A stretch of 64,000 bases of DNA from Caballeronia peredens (lineage in GTDB: Bacteria; Pseudomonadota; Gammaproteobacteria; Burkholderiales; Burkholderiaceae). The notes beneath the pieces are model-generated. The model saw nothing but the letters and a program-made list of their open reading frames with translations. It was not told the origin of the DNA and did not search any database. A program made the translations under genes and the position numbers. The DNA is taken from contig FCOH02000013.1 in the NCBI GenBank assembly GCA_001544595.2, positions 62,001 through 126,000 on the forward strand. Reading direction: 5' to 3'. Shown one piece after another: positions 9,779 through 19,923 of the stretch. How positions within the stretch are numbered: position 1 is the first letter of the stretch; every line of letters starts with the position of its first letter.

Positions 9779-9880
9779 CGCCCGGCCTAAGGGTTGCGGT
9801 CGCAGCGGTTGCGATCGAAGCACGCGCAAGACGCGCACTGGTTTTGCGGCCGGCACCGAACATCGAACACCTGAAAAGAC

Positions 9881-11821
9881 ATGAGTGACAATCCCCCGCG
9901 CGCGCAGTCGCGCGCTTCCCGACGTGCCCACGCAGAAGGCGAGAGCCAGTTCCGCCTGATGCGCGAGCGCCGTTTCGCGCCTTTTTTCTGGACGCAGTTT
10001 CTCGGCGCGATGAACGACAACGTCTTCAAAGTGGGCTTCACGTCGCTGGTGACGTTTCAGGCCGCGCGTTTCTCCGGCGTCGATCCGAAAACCGCCGCGT
10101 TTCTCATCTCTGCGATTTTCATCGTGCCGTTCGTGCTGTTCTCAGCGACTTCCGGCCAGATCGCCGACAAATACGACAAAGCCGTGCTCGCGCGCCTCGT
10201 GAAGAGTTTCGAGATCGTCGTGATGCTGATCGGCGGCGCGGGCTTCGTGCTGCACAGCGCACCGCTGCTCTACGCGTGCACGTTCCTGATGGGCGTGCAT
10301 TCGACCGTCTTCGGGCCGGTGAAATACGCCTATCTGCCGCAGCATCTCGATTCGACGGAACTCGTTGGCGGCAACGGGCTCGTCGAGATGGGCACGTTCG
10401 TCGCGATTCTGATCGGCACGATCATCGGCGGGGCGGCGGCGGGCGCGTCCGAACACGGCGCGATGCTGCTCGCGGCCGCGTGCTTCGCGTTCGCGGTGAT
10501 CGGACGCGTCGCGTCGGCGTTCGTGCCGAAGTCGGAGGCGTCGCAGCCGGACTTGCGCATCAACTGGAATCCGTTCTCGGAGACGTGGCGCAATCTCCGG
10601 CTCGCGAAGGCCGACCGCACCGTGTTCCTGAGCCTGCTCGGCATCTCGTGGCTGTGGTTCGTCGGCGCGACCTTTCTTACGTCGTTTTTCAATTTCGCGA
10701 AGGACGTGCTGTCCGCCAGCCCCGATGTCGTGACGATCCTCCTCGCGACGTTCTCCATCGGCATCGGCACGGGCTCGCTCCTGTGCGAGCGGCTGTCGAA
10801 GCGCCGCGTCGAGATCGGGCTCGTGCCGCTCGGCTCCATCGGCATCAGCGTGTTCGCGATCGATCTGTTCTTCGCGAGTCACCGCGTTGCGCCGGCACCG
10901 CATCTGCTCGGCGTGCAGGAATTTCTGCTCGCGCTGCCGCACTGGCGCATTCTCGCGGACCTGTTTCTGCTCGCGATGTTCGGCGGCTTCTACAGCGTGC
11001 CGCTCTACGCGCTCATTCAGGCGCGCAGCCAGCCGACGCATCGCGCGCGCATCATCGCCGCGAACAACATCCTCAACTCGTTCTTCATGATCGTCTCGGC
11101 GCTGCTGGCGCTCGCGCTCACGTCGTTCGGCATCGGCATTCCAGGCCTGTTCCTGACGACGGCGCTGCTCAACATCGTGGTCGCCGTCTACATCTACTCG
11201 CTTGTGCCGGAGTTTCTGCTGCGCTTTATCGCGTGGATGCTGGTGCATACGTTCTATCGCATCCGCCTCGTCGATGCAGAGCGCATTCCGTCGCATGGCG
11301 CGGCCGTGCTCGTCTGCAATCACGTGAGTTTCGTCGATGCGGTCGTGATCATGGCCGAGAGCCCGCGGCCGATTCGCTTCGTGATGGATCACCGCATCTT
11401 CCGCACGCCGGTCGTCGGCTGGATGTTCCGGCACGTGAAGGCGATTCCGATCGCGCCCGCGCACGAGGACGCCGCGATGCTCGAACGCGCCTACGCGGCA
11501 TGCACACGGGCGCTGCAGGAGGGCGACCTGATCTGCATCTTCCCCGAGGGCAAGCTCACGCGCACGGGCGAGATCAATCCGTTCCGGCACGGCATTTCGG
11601 AGATTCTGCGACGGCAGGCGGCGCCCGTCGTGCCGATGGCGTTGCGCGGACTGTGGGGCAGCGTGTTCTCGCGTCACGAAGATGCGCAATGGCCGCGTCC
11701 GCTTCAGCGCGGCGCGATGACCCGGCTGACGCTCGCCGTCGGGGAACCGATCGCGCCGGAAGAGGCGACGCCGCAGCATCTGCAGGAGGTCGTGTCGGCG
11801 CTGCGCGGCGCCCGGCGGTGA
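9881..11821 (+). CDS. MFS transporter fused to a 1-acyl-glycerol-3-phosphate acyltransferase domain
   Basis: A 646-residue two-domain protein. Residues ~20-430 are a 12-helix MFS transporter of the LplT kind, opening with [17 protein letters not shown] and containing [10 protein letters not shown]. Residues ~440-640 are a PlsC/LPLAT acyltransferase with NHVSFVD (His481, Asp486, the H-x4-D catalytic motif) and [10 protein letters not shown]. Together these should flip lysophospholipid inward and re-acylate it. E. coli uses LplT plus Aas for this; the acyl-ACP synthetase domain seen in some longer fusions is absent here. The ATG at 9881 is the natural start. It is followed 58 bases later by aroC. 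Confidence 0.9.
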   Translation: MSDNPPRAQSRASRRAHAEGESQFRLMRERRFAPFFWTQFLGAMNDNVFKVGFTSLVTFQAARFSGVDPKTAAFLISAIFIVPFVLFSATSGQIADKYDKAVLARLVKSFEIVVMLIGGAGFVLHSAPLLYACTFLMGVHSTVFGPVKYAYLPQHLDSTELVGGNGLVEMGTFVAILIGTIIGGAAAGASEHGAMLLAAACFAFAVIGRVASAFVPKSEASQPDLRINWNPFSETWRNLRLAKADRTVFLSLLGISWLWFVGATFLTSFFNFAKDVLSASPDVVTILLATFSIGIGTGSLLCERLSKRRVEIGLVPLGSIGISVFAIDLFFASHRVAPAPHLLGVQEFLLALPHWRILADLFLLAMFGGFYSVPLYALIQARSQPTHRARIIAANNILNSFFMIVSALLALALTSFGIGIPGLFLTTALLNIVVAVYIYSLVPEFLLRFIAWMLVHTFYRIRLVDAERIPSHGAAVLVCNHVSFVDAVVIMAESPRPIRFVMDHRIFRTPVVGWMFRHVKAIPIAPAHEDAAMLERAYAACTRALQEGDLICIFPEGKLTRTGEINPFRHGISEILRRQAAPVVPMALRGLWGSVFSRHEDAQWPRPLQRGAMTRLTLAVGEPIAPEEATPQHLQEVVSALRGARR

Positions 11822-11879
11822 ACGCGATGGCGCTGGCATAATAGCGGTTTCCCCGACACATTTTTTCAGGTCGACGCTC

Positions 11880-12986
11880 ATGTCCGGCAATACCCTTGGC
11901 ACGCTCTTCACCGTCACGAACTTCGGCGAGTCGCATGGCCCGGCGATCGGCTGCGTGATCGACGGCTGCCCGCCGGGCATGGCGCTCACGGAAGCCGATA
12001 TCCAGATCGAACTCGATCGCCGCCGCCCCGGCACGTCGCGGCACGTCACGCAGCGCCAGGAAGCGGATCAGGTCGAGATTCTTTCCGGCGTGTTCGAAGG
12101 CGTGACGACCGGCACGCCCATCGCGCTCCTGATCCGCAACACGGATCAGCGCAGCAAGGACTACGGCAACATCGCGCAGACGTTTCGGCCCGGCCACGCG
12201 GACTACACCTACCTGCAAAAGTACGGCGTGCGCGACTATCGCGGCGGCGGCCGTTCGTCGGCGCGCCTCACGGCGCCGACCGTCGCGGCGGGCGCGGTCG
12301 CGAAGAAGTGGCTGCGCGAGAAGTTCGGGCTGGAAACGCGCGGCTGCATGAGCGCGCTGGGCGAAATCGGCATTCCGTTCGTCGACTGGCGGCATGTGCG
12401 TGAAAACCCGTTCTTCTCGCCGAACGCGGAAATCGTGCCGCAACTCGAGGAATACATGGACAACCTGCGCCGCGACGGCGATTCGGTCGGCGCGCGCATC
12501 GAGATCGTCGCGAGCGGCGTGCCGGTCGGACTCGGCGAGCCGCTGTACGACCGGCTCGACGCCGACATCGCCCACGCGATGATGGGCCTCAACGCGGTGA
12601 AGGCGGTCGAGATCGGCGCGGGCTTCGCGAGCGTCGCGCAACGCGGTTCGCAGCACGGTGACGAAATGTCGCCCGAAGGTTTCGCCACGAACAACGCGGG
12701 CGGCATTCTCGGCGGCATTTCGAGCGGGCAGGACATCAAGGTGTCCATCGCGATCAAGCCGACGTCGAGCATCCGTACGCCGCGCCAGTCGATCGACATC
12801 GAAGGCGCACCCGCGACCGTCGAGACCTTCGGCCGTCACGATCCGTGCGTGGGCATTCGCGCCACGCCGATCGCCGAGGCGCTGCTCGCGCTGGTGCTGA
12901 TGGATCACGCGCTGCGTCATCGCGCGCAATGCGGCGACGTGGTGGTCGGCACGCCGAAAATCCCGGCGCAGGCGCCGCGCGGCTAA
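11880..12986 (+). CDS. aroC: chorismate synthase
   Basis: A 368-residue AroC, which removes phosphate from 5-enolpyruvylshikimate-3-phosphate to make chorismate using reduced FMN. Signatures are visible: [18 protein letters not shown] near residue 17, [12 protein letters not shown] near 123, and AVEIGAGF and [13 protein letters not shown] further on. Length is typical for the bacterial enzyme. The ATG at 11880 matches the canonical MSGNTLG start. It may be co-transcribed with the upstream transporter-acyltransferase, though a CATAAT-like element just before it could give its own promoter. Confidence 0.97.
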   Translation: MSGNTLGTLFTVTNFGESHGPAIGCVIDGCPPGMALTEADIQIELDRRRPGTSRHVTQRQEADQVEILSGVFEGVTTGTPIALLIRNTDQRSKDYGNIAQTFRPGHADYTYLQKYGVRDYRGGGRSSARLTAPTVAAGAVAKKWLREKFGLETRGCMSALGEIGIPFVDWRHVRENPFFSPNAEIVPQLEEYMDNLRRDGDSVGARIEIVASGVPVGLGEPLYDRLDADIAHAMMGLNAVKAVEIGAGFASVAQRGSQHGDEMSPEGFATNNAGGILGGISSGQDIKVSIAIKPTSSIRTPRQSIDIEGAPATVETFGRHDPCVGIRATPIAEALLALVLMDHALRHRAQCGDVVVGTPKIPAQAPRG

Positions 12987-13017
12987 ACGCGCTTCGGCAA
13001 AACGCTTCGGGCAAAAC

Positions 13018-13050
13018 AAAGGGCGCCGGTCTTTCGACCCGGCGCCCTTC
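13018..13050 (-). terminator. terminator between aroC and the ETF-QO gene
   Basis: AAGGGCGCCGG (13019-13029) pairs perfectly with CCGGCGCCCTT (13039-13049). On the minus strand the stem is followed by TTTGTTTTG, so it best serves the leftward ETF-QO gene; on the plus strand no T-run follows. It may still block read-through both ways. Confidence 0.75.
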
Positions 13051-13068
13051 GTCATTGGCGTTACCGCA

Positions 13069-14742
13069 TCACATGTTCGGATAATTCGGTCCGCCGCCGC
13101 CTTCCGGCGTCACCCACACGATGTTCTGCGTCGGATCCTTGATGTCGCAGGTCTTGCAGTGGACGCAATTCTGCGCGTTGATCTGCAGGCGCTCGTTGCC
13201 GTCGTCGGACTTGACGAACTCGTACACGGCCGCCGGGCAATAACGGCTTTCCGGTCCGGCGTAAGTGCGCAGGTTGACATTGACCGGCACGCCCGGATCC
13301 TTCAGCGTCAGGTGCGCGGGCTGGTTCTCCTCGTGATTCGTGTTCGAGATGAACACCGACGAGAGACGGTCGAACGTGAGCTTGCCGTCGGGCTTCGGAT
13401 AGACGATCGGCTTGCACTGCGACGCCGGCCTCAACATCTCGTGATCCCAATGCTGATGATGCAGCGTCCAAGGCACGTTGCCGCCCATCACCTTCTGCTC
13501 GAGGCCGACCATGAACGTGCCGAGGTACAGGCCCTTGCTCATCCACTGCTTGAAGTTGCGTGCGCGATGCAGTTCGGTCTTGAGCCACGAGGTATCGAAA
13601 GCTTCCGGATAGGCGCTCAGTTCGTCGTTCTGACGGCCTGCCTGCACGGCGTCGAACGCGGCTTCGGCGGCCATCTTCCCGGACTTGATCGCTGCGTGGC
13701 TGCCCTTGATGCGCGACGCGTTCAGGAAACCCGCATCGTCGCCCGCGAGCGCGCCGCCGGGGAACGCGAGTTTCGGCAACGACATCAGTCCACCCGCCGT
13801 GATCGCGCGCGCGCCGTAGGAAATGCGCTTGCCGCCTTCGAGGAACGGGCGGATCGACGGATGCGTCTTGTAGCGCTGGAACTCCTCGAACGGCGACAGA
13901 TACGGATTCGAATACCCCAGCCCGACGACGAAGCCGACCACCACCTGGTTGTTGTCCATGTGATAGAGGAACGAGCCGCCGTAGGTGTCGGGTTCGAGCG
14001 GCCAGCCCGCGGTGTGGATCACGAGCCCCGGCTTGTGCTTGACCGGATCGATCTCCCACAGCTCCTTGATGCCGATGCCGTACACCTGCGGATCGGAATT
14101 CCGGTTGAGTTTGAATTTGTCGATCAGCTGACGGCCGAGATGCCCGCGCGCGCCTTCGCAGAAGAGCGTGTATTTCGCGTGCAGTTCCATGCCGAGCTGG
14201 AAGTTTTCGGTCGGTTGTCCGTCCTTGCCGACGCCCATGTTGCCCGTGACGACGCCGCGCACGGAGCCGTCGTCGGCGTACAGCACTTCGGCGGCCGGAA
14301 AGCCCGGAAAGATTTCGACGCCCAGCGCTTCGGCCTGCTGGCCGAGCCAGCGCGTGACATTGGCGAGCGAAATGACGTAGTTGCCGTGATTCTTGAAGTT
14401 GTCGGGAAGCAGCCAGTTCGGCACCTGCTTCGCGTCGTTCTGCGAGAGGAACAGGAAGCGGTCCTCGGTCACTTCGACATCGAGCGGCGCGCCTTTTTCC
14501 TTCCAGTCGGGAATCAGTTCCGACAGCCCGCGCGGGTCCATCACCGCGCCGGACAGAATGTGCGCGCCGATCTCGGAGCCTTTCTCCAGCACGCACACGC
14601 CGATTTCGACGCCTTTTTCCTCCGCCAGTTGCTTCAACCGGATGGCCGCCGACAAACCGGCTGGTCCGCCGCCGACGATGACGACGTCGTATTCCATCGA
14701 TTCGCGGGGACCGTATTGCTCGATGAGGCTCGCCGGGGTCAT
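13069..14742 (-). CDS. electron-transfer flavoprotein-ubiquinone oxidoreductase
   Basis: A 557-residue ETF-QO, the membrane-associated enzyme that passes electrons from ETF (fed by acyl-CoA dehydrogenases) to ubiquinone. It has an N-terminal FAD site (VGGGPAGLSAAIRL), the family stretch GARGHLGRQL, and a C-terminal ferredoxin-like 4Fe-4S cluster (CPAAVYEF, then CVHCKTCDI). An in-frame TTG precedes the ATG by one codon; AGGAG lies five bases before the ATG at 14742, which favours ATG. It is divergent from an SDR/thioesterase pair across a clear palindrome, consistent with fatty-acid or branched-chain catabolism. Confidence 0.96.
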   Translation of the reverse strand: MTPASLIEQYGPRESMEYDVVIVGGGPAGLSAAIRLKQLAEEKGVEIGVCVLEKGSEIGAHILSGAVMDPRGLSELIPDWKEKGAPLDVEVTEDRFLFLSQNDAKQVPNWLLPDNFKNHGNYVISLANVTRWLGQQAEALGVEIFPGFPAAEVLYADDGSVRGVVTGNMGVGKDGQPTENFQLGMELHAKYTLFCEGARGHLGRQLIDKFKLNRNSDPQVYGIGIKELWEIDPVKHKPGLVIHTAGWPLEPDTYGGSFLYHMDNNQVVVGFVVGLGYSNPYLSPFEEFQRYKTHPSIRPFLEGGKRISYGARAITAGGLMSLPKLAFPGGALAGDDAGFLNASRIKGSHAAIKSGKMAAEAAFDAVQAGRQNDELSAYPEAFDTSWLKTELHRARNFKQWMSKGLYLGTFMVGLEQKVMGGNVPWTLHHQHWDHEMLRPASQCKPIVYPKPDGKLTFDRLSSVFISNTNHEENQPAHLTLKDPGVPVNVNLRTYAGPESRYCPAAVYEFVKSDDGNERLQINAQNCVHCKTCDIKDPTQNIVWVTPEGGGGPNYPNM

Positions 14743-14829
14743 CAATGCTCCTATGTACCGTTAGAATGCCCTTTCGGGATCGCGTATTGTCAGGGAAGGG
14801 CAGGCGGGCTGCAACCGACGCTCGCCAAT

Positions 14830-14847
14830 TTAGCACGATCGTACTAA
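14830..14847. promoter_or_regulatory. 18-base near-perfect palindrome, probable TetR-family operator
   Basis: TTAGCACGATCGTACTAA is an inverted repeat with a single mismatched pair (positions 5 and 14). It lies in the divergent region between the ETF-QO gene (start 14742) and the SDR gene (start 14946). Its form recalls operators of TetR-type fatty-acid-degradation regulators in Burkholderiales; that comparison is from memory. No regulator gene is adjacent. Confidence 0.65.
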
Positions 14848-14945
14848 TATGGTCGGCGCCTGCGCCATCAGTGCCAACGCGGATAGCGCGAGGCGCGTCC
14901 GGTGCGCCATCCGAGGCTGGATCAACCACAGAACAAGGAAGCACA

Positions 14946-15719
14946 ATGGGCCGTTCGATCAACCTGGAAGGGAAGGTCGCGCTGATCACCGGCGCGTCCA
15001 GTGGACTCGGCAAGCGTTTCGCGCAAGTGCTGTCGCAGGCGGGCGCCAAGGTCGTGCTCGCGAGCCGCCGCACCGAGCGCCTGAAGGAACTGCGCGCGGA
15101 AATCGAGTCGTCGGGAGGCGCGGCGCACGTGGTCGCGCTCGACGTGACGGACTACCAGAGCGTGAAGTCGGCGGTGGCGCATGCCGAAACGGAAGCCGGT
15201 ACCATCGACATCCTCGTCAATAATTCGGGCGTGTCGACCACCCAGAAGCTGACGGACGTCACGCCGGCCGACTTCGAATTCGTGTTCGGCACGAACGTGC
15301 GCGGCGCGTTTTTCGTCGCGCAGGAAGTTGCCAAGCGCATGATCATGCGCGGCAGCAGCGCCGCGAAGCCGGCGTACCGCATCATCAACATCGCGTCGGT
15401 GGCCGGTTTGCGCGTGTTCCCGCAGATCGGCCTCTATGCGATGAGCAAGGCCTCCGTCGTGCAGATGACCAAGGCGATGGCGCTCGAATGGGGCCGTCAC
15501 GGCATCAACGTCAACGCGATCTGCCCGGGTTATATCGACACCGAGATCAATCACCATCACTGGAAAACCGAGCCGGGCCAAAAGCTCGTTTCAATGCTGC
15601 CGCGCCGCCGCGTCGGTTCTCCCGAGGATCTCGACGGTCTGCTGCTGCTGCTCGCCGCCGACGAGTCGCAGTTCATGAACGGCTCGGTGATCTCGGCGGA
15701 CGACGGATTTTCCCTTTGA
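14946..15719 (+). CDS. short-chain dehydrogenase/reductase
   Basis: A 257-residue classical SDR with cofactor loop TGASSGLG (15-22), NNSG at 92-95 and the catalytic residues Ser151, Tyr164 and Lys168 in YAMSKAS. Substrate is probably a hydroxyacyl- or ketoacyl-type compound. An AGGA precedes the ATG at 14946. A thioesterase gene follows 34 bases later and ETF-QO is divergent, so a role in acyl-CoA catabolism is inferred. FabG-like reductase is the alternative, but no fab genes are near. Confidence 0.88.
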   Translation: MGRSINLEGKVALITGASSGLGKRFAQVLSQAGAKVVLASRRTERLKELRAEIESSGGAAHVVALDVTDYQSVKSAVAHAETEAGTIDILVNNSGVSTTQKLTDVTPADFEFVFGTNVRGAFFVAQEVAKRMIMRGSSAAKPAYRIINIASVAGLRVFPQIGLYAMSKASVVQMTKAMALEWGRHGINVNAICPGYIDTEINHHHWKTEPGQKLVSMLPRRRVGSPEDLDGLLLLLAADESQFMNGSVISADDGFSL

Positions 15720-15753
15720 TCAAAAGCCTCCACTGCAAAATCAGACGCAACAA

Positions 15754-16191
<438 letters not shown>

Positions 16192-16201
16192 CTGTGCATC
16201 G

Positions 16202-16747
16202 TCACGTGCCGAGCAGGCGCTGCAGCAGTTCAGTGGCGTTGCCCGTGTCGTACTTCCTCATGAGCCTTGCGCGGTAGATATCGACGGTTCGCGGGCTGAT
16301 GTCGAGTACGCGGCCAATTTGCTTGCTCGTCTTGCCGGTCACGAGCTGCGCTGCGATTTCGCGCTCGCGCGGCGTCAGTTCGATCGCCACGCGCCGCGTC
16401 GCGCTCAGGTCCTCGAAGGTCCAGACGCCCGCCGCGTGCGGCGTGGCGCGGTCCAGGGCGCGGCCGGTCACGTGGCACCAGAACAGCTCGCCGTTACTGC
16501 GCCTCATGATGCGGTCGTCGCTGTACGTGCCTTCCCTGCTGATATGCGCGGCGATGCGCTCGCCGATGCGCGCGAACTCGTCCGGCGACGGATACAGTAC
16601 CTCGAACGACTTGCCGATGAGCGCCTCGCGCGCGAAGCCGAAGATCGCGCAGAGCTGTTCGTTGCAGTCCTCTATGCTGCGCTCGCGCGAAAGCACGAGC
16701 CCGACAGGCGCGAGATGAAACGCAGTTTGATAATCCAGTGCACGCAT
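16202..16747 (-). CDS. PAS-domain LuxR-type transcriptional regulator
   Basis: A 181-residue regulator with an N-terminal PAS domain (about 1-110; FHLAPVGLVLSRERSI and NEQLCAIFGFAREALIGKSF) and a C-terminal LuxR/GerE helix-turn-helix (LTPREREIAAQLVTGKTSKQ, then ISPRTVDIYRARLM). PAS suggests sensing of a small molecule or redox state. The ATG at 16747 starts directly before the PAS domain; the frame is open further upstream but is Arg-rich and unlikely. It is divergent from a CoA-transferase operon, which it may control. Confidence 0.87.
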   Translation of the reverse strand: MRALDYQTAFHLAPVGLVLSRERSIEDCNEQLCAIFGFAREALIGKSFEVLYPSPDEFARIGERIAAHISREGTYSDDRIMRRSNGELFWCHVTGRALDRATPHAAGVWTFEDLSATRRVAIELTPREREIAAQLVTGKTSKQIGRVLDISPRTVDIYRARLMRKYDTGNATELLQRLLGT

Positions 16748-16980
16748 GAGCGATCGGGTGCCCGGGCGCCGAGCGATTCGCGGCGAACGCCACCGGGAAC
16801 CAAACATGCGCGGGCTATGACTTATGTATTTTTGCGTATTGTGCCGGATCGCCTGCACAGCGTACTCTTTTGCCACGCCGAAAGCCCGCTCGACGCCTGC
16901 ACGACAGCGCCGCAGCGGCTTCAAAGAGCCAATTCCCGGTTGCGAATTCGGTTGATAAATCACATGGAAGGGACATATAG

Positions 16981-17685
16981 ATGAACAAGGTCTATCCCAG
17001 CGCGAAAGCGGCGCTCGAGGACATCGTCAAGGACGGGCAGACGTTCGCCGTCGGCGGTTTCGGGCTGTGCGGCATTCCTGAGGCGCTCATCGCCGCGCTG
17101 CGCGACACGGGCGTGAAGGACATCACCTGCATCAGCAACAACGCGGGCGTCGACGGCTTCGGCCTGGGTCTGCTGCTCGAGACGCGCCAGATCAAGAAGA
17201 TGATCTCGTCGTACGTCGGCGAGAACAAGGAGTTCGAACGGCAATATCTCGCTGGCGAACTGGAGCTCGAATTCACGCCGCAAGGCACGCTCGCCGAGAA
17301 GCTGCGCGCGGGCGGCGCGGGCATCCCGGCGTTCTTCACCAATACCGGCTACGGCACGGTGATCGCCGACGGCAAGGAAACCCGCCAGTTCGGCGAGAAC
17401 CATTACGTGCTCGAGCATTCGCTGACGGCGGACGTCGGTATCGTGAAGGCGTGGAAGGCGGACAAGTCCGGCAATCTGATCTATCGCCGCACGGCGCGCA
17501 ATTTCAACCCGATGTGCGCAATGGCCGGCAAGATCACCGTCGCCGAAGTGGAAGAGATCGTCGAAGTGGGCGAGCTCGATCCGGACCACATCCACACGCC
17601 CGGTATCTTCGTGCAGCGCCTCGTGCTGAATGCGAACCCCGAAAAGCGTATCGAACAACGCATCGTCCGCGCGAAAGGAGAGTAA
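16981..17685 (+). CDS. scoA: 3-oxoacid CoA-transferase subunit A
   Basis: A 234-residue family-I CoA-transferase alpha subunit with [13 protein letters not shown] near the N-terminus and the NTGYGT and [14 protein letters not shown] stretches of the family. With the next gene it would transfer CoA between succinate and a 3-oxoacid, probably acetoacetate, feeding ketone-body or polyhydroxybutyrate turnover. It shows the same fold as PcaI at 36.5 kb but differs in sequence; no aromatic genes are adjacent here, which favours the ScoA role. Its stop lies two bases before the subunit B start. Confidence 0.92.
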   Translation: MNKVYPSAKAALEDIVKDGQTFAVGGFGLCGIPEALIAALRDTGVKDITCISNNAGVDGFGLGLLLETRQIKKMISSYVGENKEFERQYLAGELELEFTPQGTLAEKLRAGGAGIPAFFTNTGYGTVIADGKETRQFGENHYVLEHSLTADVGIVKAWKADKSGNLIYRRTARNFNPMCAMAGKITVAEVEEIVEVGELDPDHIHTPGIFVQRLVLNANPEKRIEQRIVRAKGE

Positions 17686-17687
17686 TC

Positions 17688-18329
17688 ATGGCTTGGACTC
17701 GTGACCAGATGGCCGCGCGCGCGGCGCAGGAACTGCAGGACGGCTTCTATGTGAACCTCGGGATCGGCCTGCCGACGCTCGTCGCCAATCATGTGCCGGA
17801 CGGCATGGAGGTGTGGCTGCAATCGGAAAACGGTCTGTTGGGCATCGGCCCGTCGCCGTATGAAGACGAAGTGGACGCCGATCTCATCAACGCCGGCAAG
17901 CAGACCGTGACCACGTTGCCGGGCTCGTCGATCTTTTCGTCGGCGGATTCGTTCGCGATGATCCGCGGCGGCCACATCAACCTGGCGATCCTCGGCGCGA
18001 TGCAGATCAGCAAGACGGGCGACCTCGCGAACTGGATGATCCCCGGCAAGATGATCAAGGGCATGGGCGGCGCGATGGATCTGGTCGCCGGCGTGAAGAA
18101 GGTCGTCGTGCTGATGGAACACGTCGCCAAGGGCGACCAGCACAAGATTCTCGAAGCGTGCACGCTGCCGCTGACGGGCGTGGGCGTCGTGGATCGCATC
18201 ATCACGGACCTCGGCGTGATCGACGTCACCGACAACGGGCTCAAGCTCGTCGAACTGGCGGACGGCGTGACGGCCGAGGAAATCCAGCAGAAGACGGGCG
18301 CACCGCTCGATGTCAGCGGCGTGAAGTGA
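17688..18329 (+). CDS. scoB: 3-oxoacid CoA-transferase subunit B
   Basis: A 213-residue beta subunit that carries the catalytic Glu47 in the SENGLLG motif; this residue forms the covalent glutamyl-CoA thioester. [17 protein letters not shown] and [13 protein letters not shown] are also typical. A strong AAAGGAGAG precedes the ATG at 17688, which lies two bases after subunit A ends, so both are made from one operon. A terminator follows at 18.4 kb. Confidence 0.93.
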   Translation: MAWTRDQMAARAAQELQDGFYVNLGIGLPTLVANHVPDGMEVWLQSENGLLGIGPSPYEDEVDADLINAGKQTVTTLPGSSIFSSADSFAMIRGGHINLAILGAMQISKTGDLANWMIPGKMIKGMGGAMDLVAGVKKVVVLMEHVAKGDQHKILEACTLPLTGVGVVDRIITDLGVIDVTDNGLKLVELADGVTAEEIQQKTGAPLDVSGVK

Positions 18330-18387
18330 CACTGAAGTGACGCTGGATTGAAACGTGCGCCGCGTCTGCGGCGCGCACGTAAATAGT

Positions 18388-18426
18388 AGCGGGCGAGGCT
18401 TTCGGGCTTCGCCCGCTTTGTTTTTT
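18388..18426 (+). terminator. terminator of the scoAB operon
   Basis: AGCGGGCGA (18388-18396) pairs with TCGCCCGCT (18409-18417) and is followed by TTGTTTTTT. A second, bulged GC hairpin lies just before it, at 18354-18379. Confidence 0.85.
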
Positions 18427-18543
18427 GCGCGCATGGCCGCATCTGCGGCGCACTGCCAAGGGATCGTCCGTTCGGCCAACGCCTGCTCGATCCGGCGCGC
18501 GGCGCTTTACAATCGACTGGACTCTTGCCACAGGGAACCTCTC

Positions 18544-19464
18544 ATGACCGCACCCATCGTCGTCGAAGCAGTCCAGTCAGACCTGAGCGATCCGCACCAG
18601 CGCTTCGTGCAATGCGCGAGTCCCGCGGGCCTGCATCGCATGGCCTATACGGAGTGGGGCGATCCGGCGAATCCGCGCGTGCTGCTCTGCGTGCATGGTC
18701 TGACGCGCTCGGGCCGCGACTTCGACAAGCTCGCGCGGGCGTTCGCGCACGATTATCGCGTCGTGTGTCCGGATGTGGTCGGGCGCGGTCTCTCCGACTG
18801 GCTCGCCGATTCGCGCTACTACGGCGTGCCGCAGTACGTCGCCGACATGGTCACGCTGATCGCGCGCCTGAACGTGGAGACGGTGGACTGGTTCGGCACG
18901 TCGATGGGCGGGCTCATCGGCATGGCGCTCGGCGGCCTGCCCAATACGCCCATCCGCAAGATGCTGCTCAACGACGTCGGGCCGCACATCGAACCGATCG
19001 CGCTGACGCGCATCGGCGAATATCTCGGCAAGCCCGCGCGCTTCGCGTCGCTCGACGAAGGCGTGCGCCACGCGGCGGCGCTCGCGGCGTCGTTCGGGCC
19101 GCTGACCGACGAGGAGTGGACGGGCATCAACACGCCGCTTCTGCACGAGCGCGACGGCGCATGGGGCTTTCGCTACGACCCGGGCATCGCGACGCCTTTC
19201 ACGGCGGCAACCGACGAGCAGAACGCCGCCGGAGAAGCGTTCCTGTGGCATTCGCTGGCGTCGATCAGAACGCCGGTGCTGGTCGTGCGCGGCGAGACGT
19301 CCGACTTGCTGAGCCGCGAGACGGTCGCGCAGATGATCGAAAAGGGTCAGGCGGTGACGAGCGCGGAGATTCCGGGCACGGGCCACGCGCCGGCGTTTCT
19401 TGCGGAGGATCAAATCGCCGTCGCCCGGGGCTTCTTTCTCGGAAATCAGGGCAGCGAGGCATAA
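18544..19464 (+). CDS. alpha/beta hydrolase
   Basis: A 306-residue alpha/beta-hydrolase: oxyanion motif CVHGLTRSGRDF, nucleophile elbow GTSMGG (Ser120), an acid in VVRGETSDLLS and a likely His in PGTGHAPAF. All triad elements are in place. Substrate is unknown. The ATG at 18544 gives a natural N-terminus; longer in-frame starts cross the scoAB terminator region. It lies upstream of a RidA gene, with a probable weak terminator between them. Confidence 0.85.
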   Translation: MTAPIVVEAVQSDLSDPHQRFVQCASPAGLHRMAYTEWGDPANPRVLLCVHGLTRSGRDFDKLARAFAHDYRVVCPDVVGRGLSDWLADSRYYGVPQYVADMVTLIARLNVETVDWFGTSMGGLIGMALGGLPNTPIRKMLLNDVGPHIEPIALTRIGEYLGKPARFASLDEGVRHAAALAASFGPLTDEEWTGINTPLLHERDGAWGFRYDPGIATPFTAATDEQNAAGEAFLWHSLASIRTPVLVVRGETSDLLSRETVAQMIEKGQAVTSAEIPGTGHAPAFLAEDQIAVARGFFLGNQGSEA

Positions 19465-19467
19465 TAT

Positions 19468-19501
19468 CCGGTTGAGCACCCGGTGCTTTCGCCGGTTTTT
19501 T
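19468..19501 (+). terminator. probable imperfect terminator after the hydrolase gene
   Basis: An inner stem AGCAC-CCG-GTGCT is flanked by CCGG on both sides and followed by seven T ending at 19502. It lies directly after the hydrolase stop. The stem is interrupted, so strength is uncertain. Confidence 0.5.
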
Positions 19502-19527
19502 CATTGTTCATCGATCAGGAACACACA

Positions 19528-19881
19528 ATGGCAGTCATTCGTCATCACGTCGGCCCGCGCTTGTCCGAAACCGCGATCCACAACGGCACGGTGTATCTCG
19601 CCGGCCAGATCGCCGAAGACACGGACCAGGACATCACCGGCCAGACGCGTGAAGTGCTCGGCCACATCGACCGCTTGCTCGAGGAAGCGAACAGCGACAA
19701 GTCGCATCTGCTGTCGGTGCAGATCTACATCTCCGACATGGTGCATTTCGCCGGCATGAACGCCGTGTGGGATTCGTGGGTCGCGCAGGGCAATACGCCG
19801 CCTCGCGCCACGGTCGAGTCGAAGCTCGCGAATCCGGCTTGTCTCGTCGAAATCGTGGTGATCGCAGCTCAGCGCGGCTGA
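19528..19881 (+). CDS. RidA-family (YjgF/YER057c) deaminase
   Basis: A 117-residue RidA-family protein, which hydrolyses reactive enamine/imine intermediates released by PLP enzymes. It shows HNGTVYLAGQIAED, SDMVHFAGMNAVWDSW and the PPRATVE stretch containing the conserved Arg. The ATG at 19528 gives the family N-terminus; an in-frame codon 15 residues upstream is in the terminator loop region. It precedes relA by about 40 bases, and co-transcription is possible. Confidence 0.9.
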   Translation: MAVIRHHVGPRLSETAIHNGTVYLAGQIAEDTDQDITGQTREVLGHIDRLLEEANSDKSHLLSVQIYISDMVHFAGMNAVWDSWVAQGNTPPRATVESKLANPACLVEIVVIAAQRG

Positions 19882-19923
19882 TTCATCGTTGAGTTCAGCT
19901 TCGCGCGCAGTCGCATCATCCGC

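Noticed and set aside
10142-12049. A 635-codon open frame antisense to the transporter-acyltransferase gene
   Set aside because: Shadow frame; the plus-strand protein has clear domains and catalytic motifs.
13159-14847. A 562-codon plus-strand frame over the ETF-QO gene
   Set aside because: Shadow of ETF-QO; no recognisable domain.
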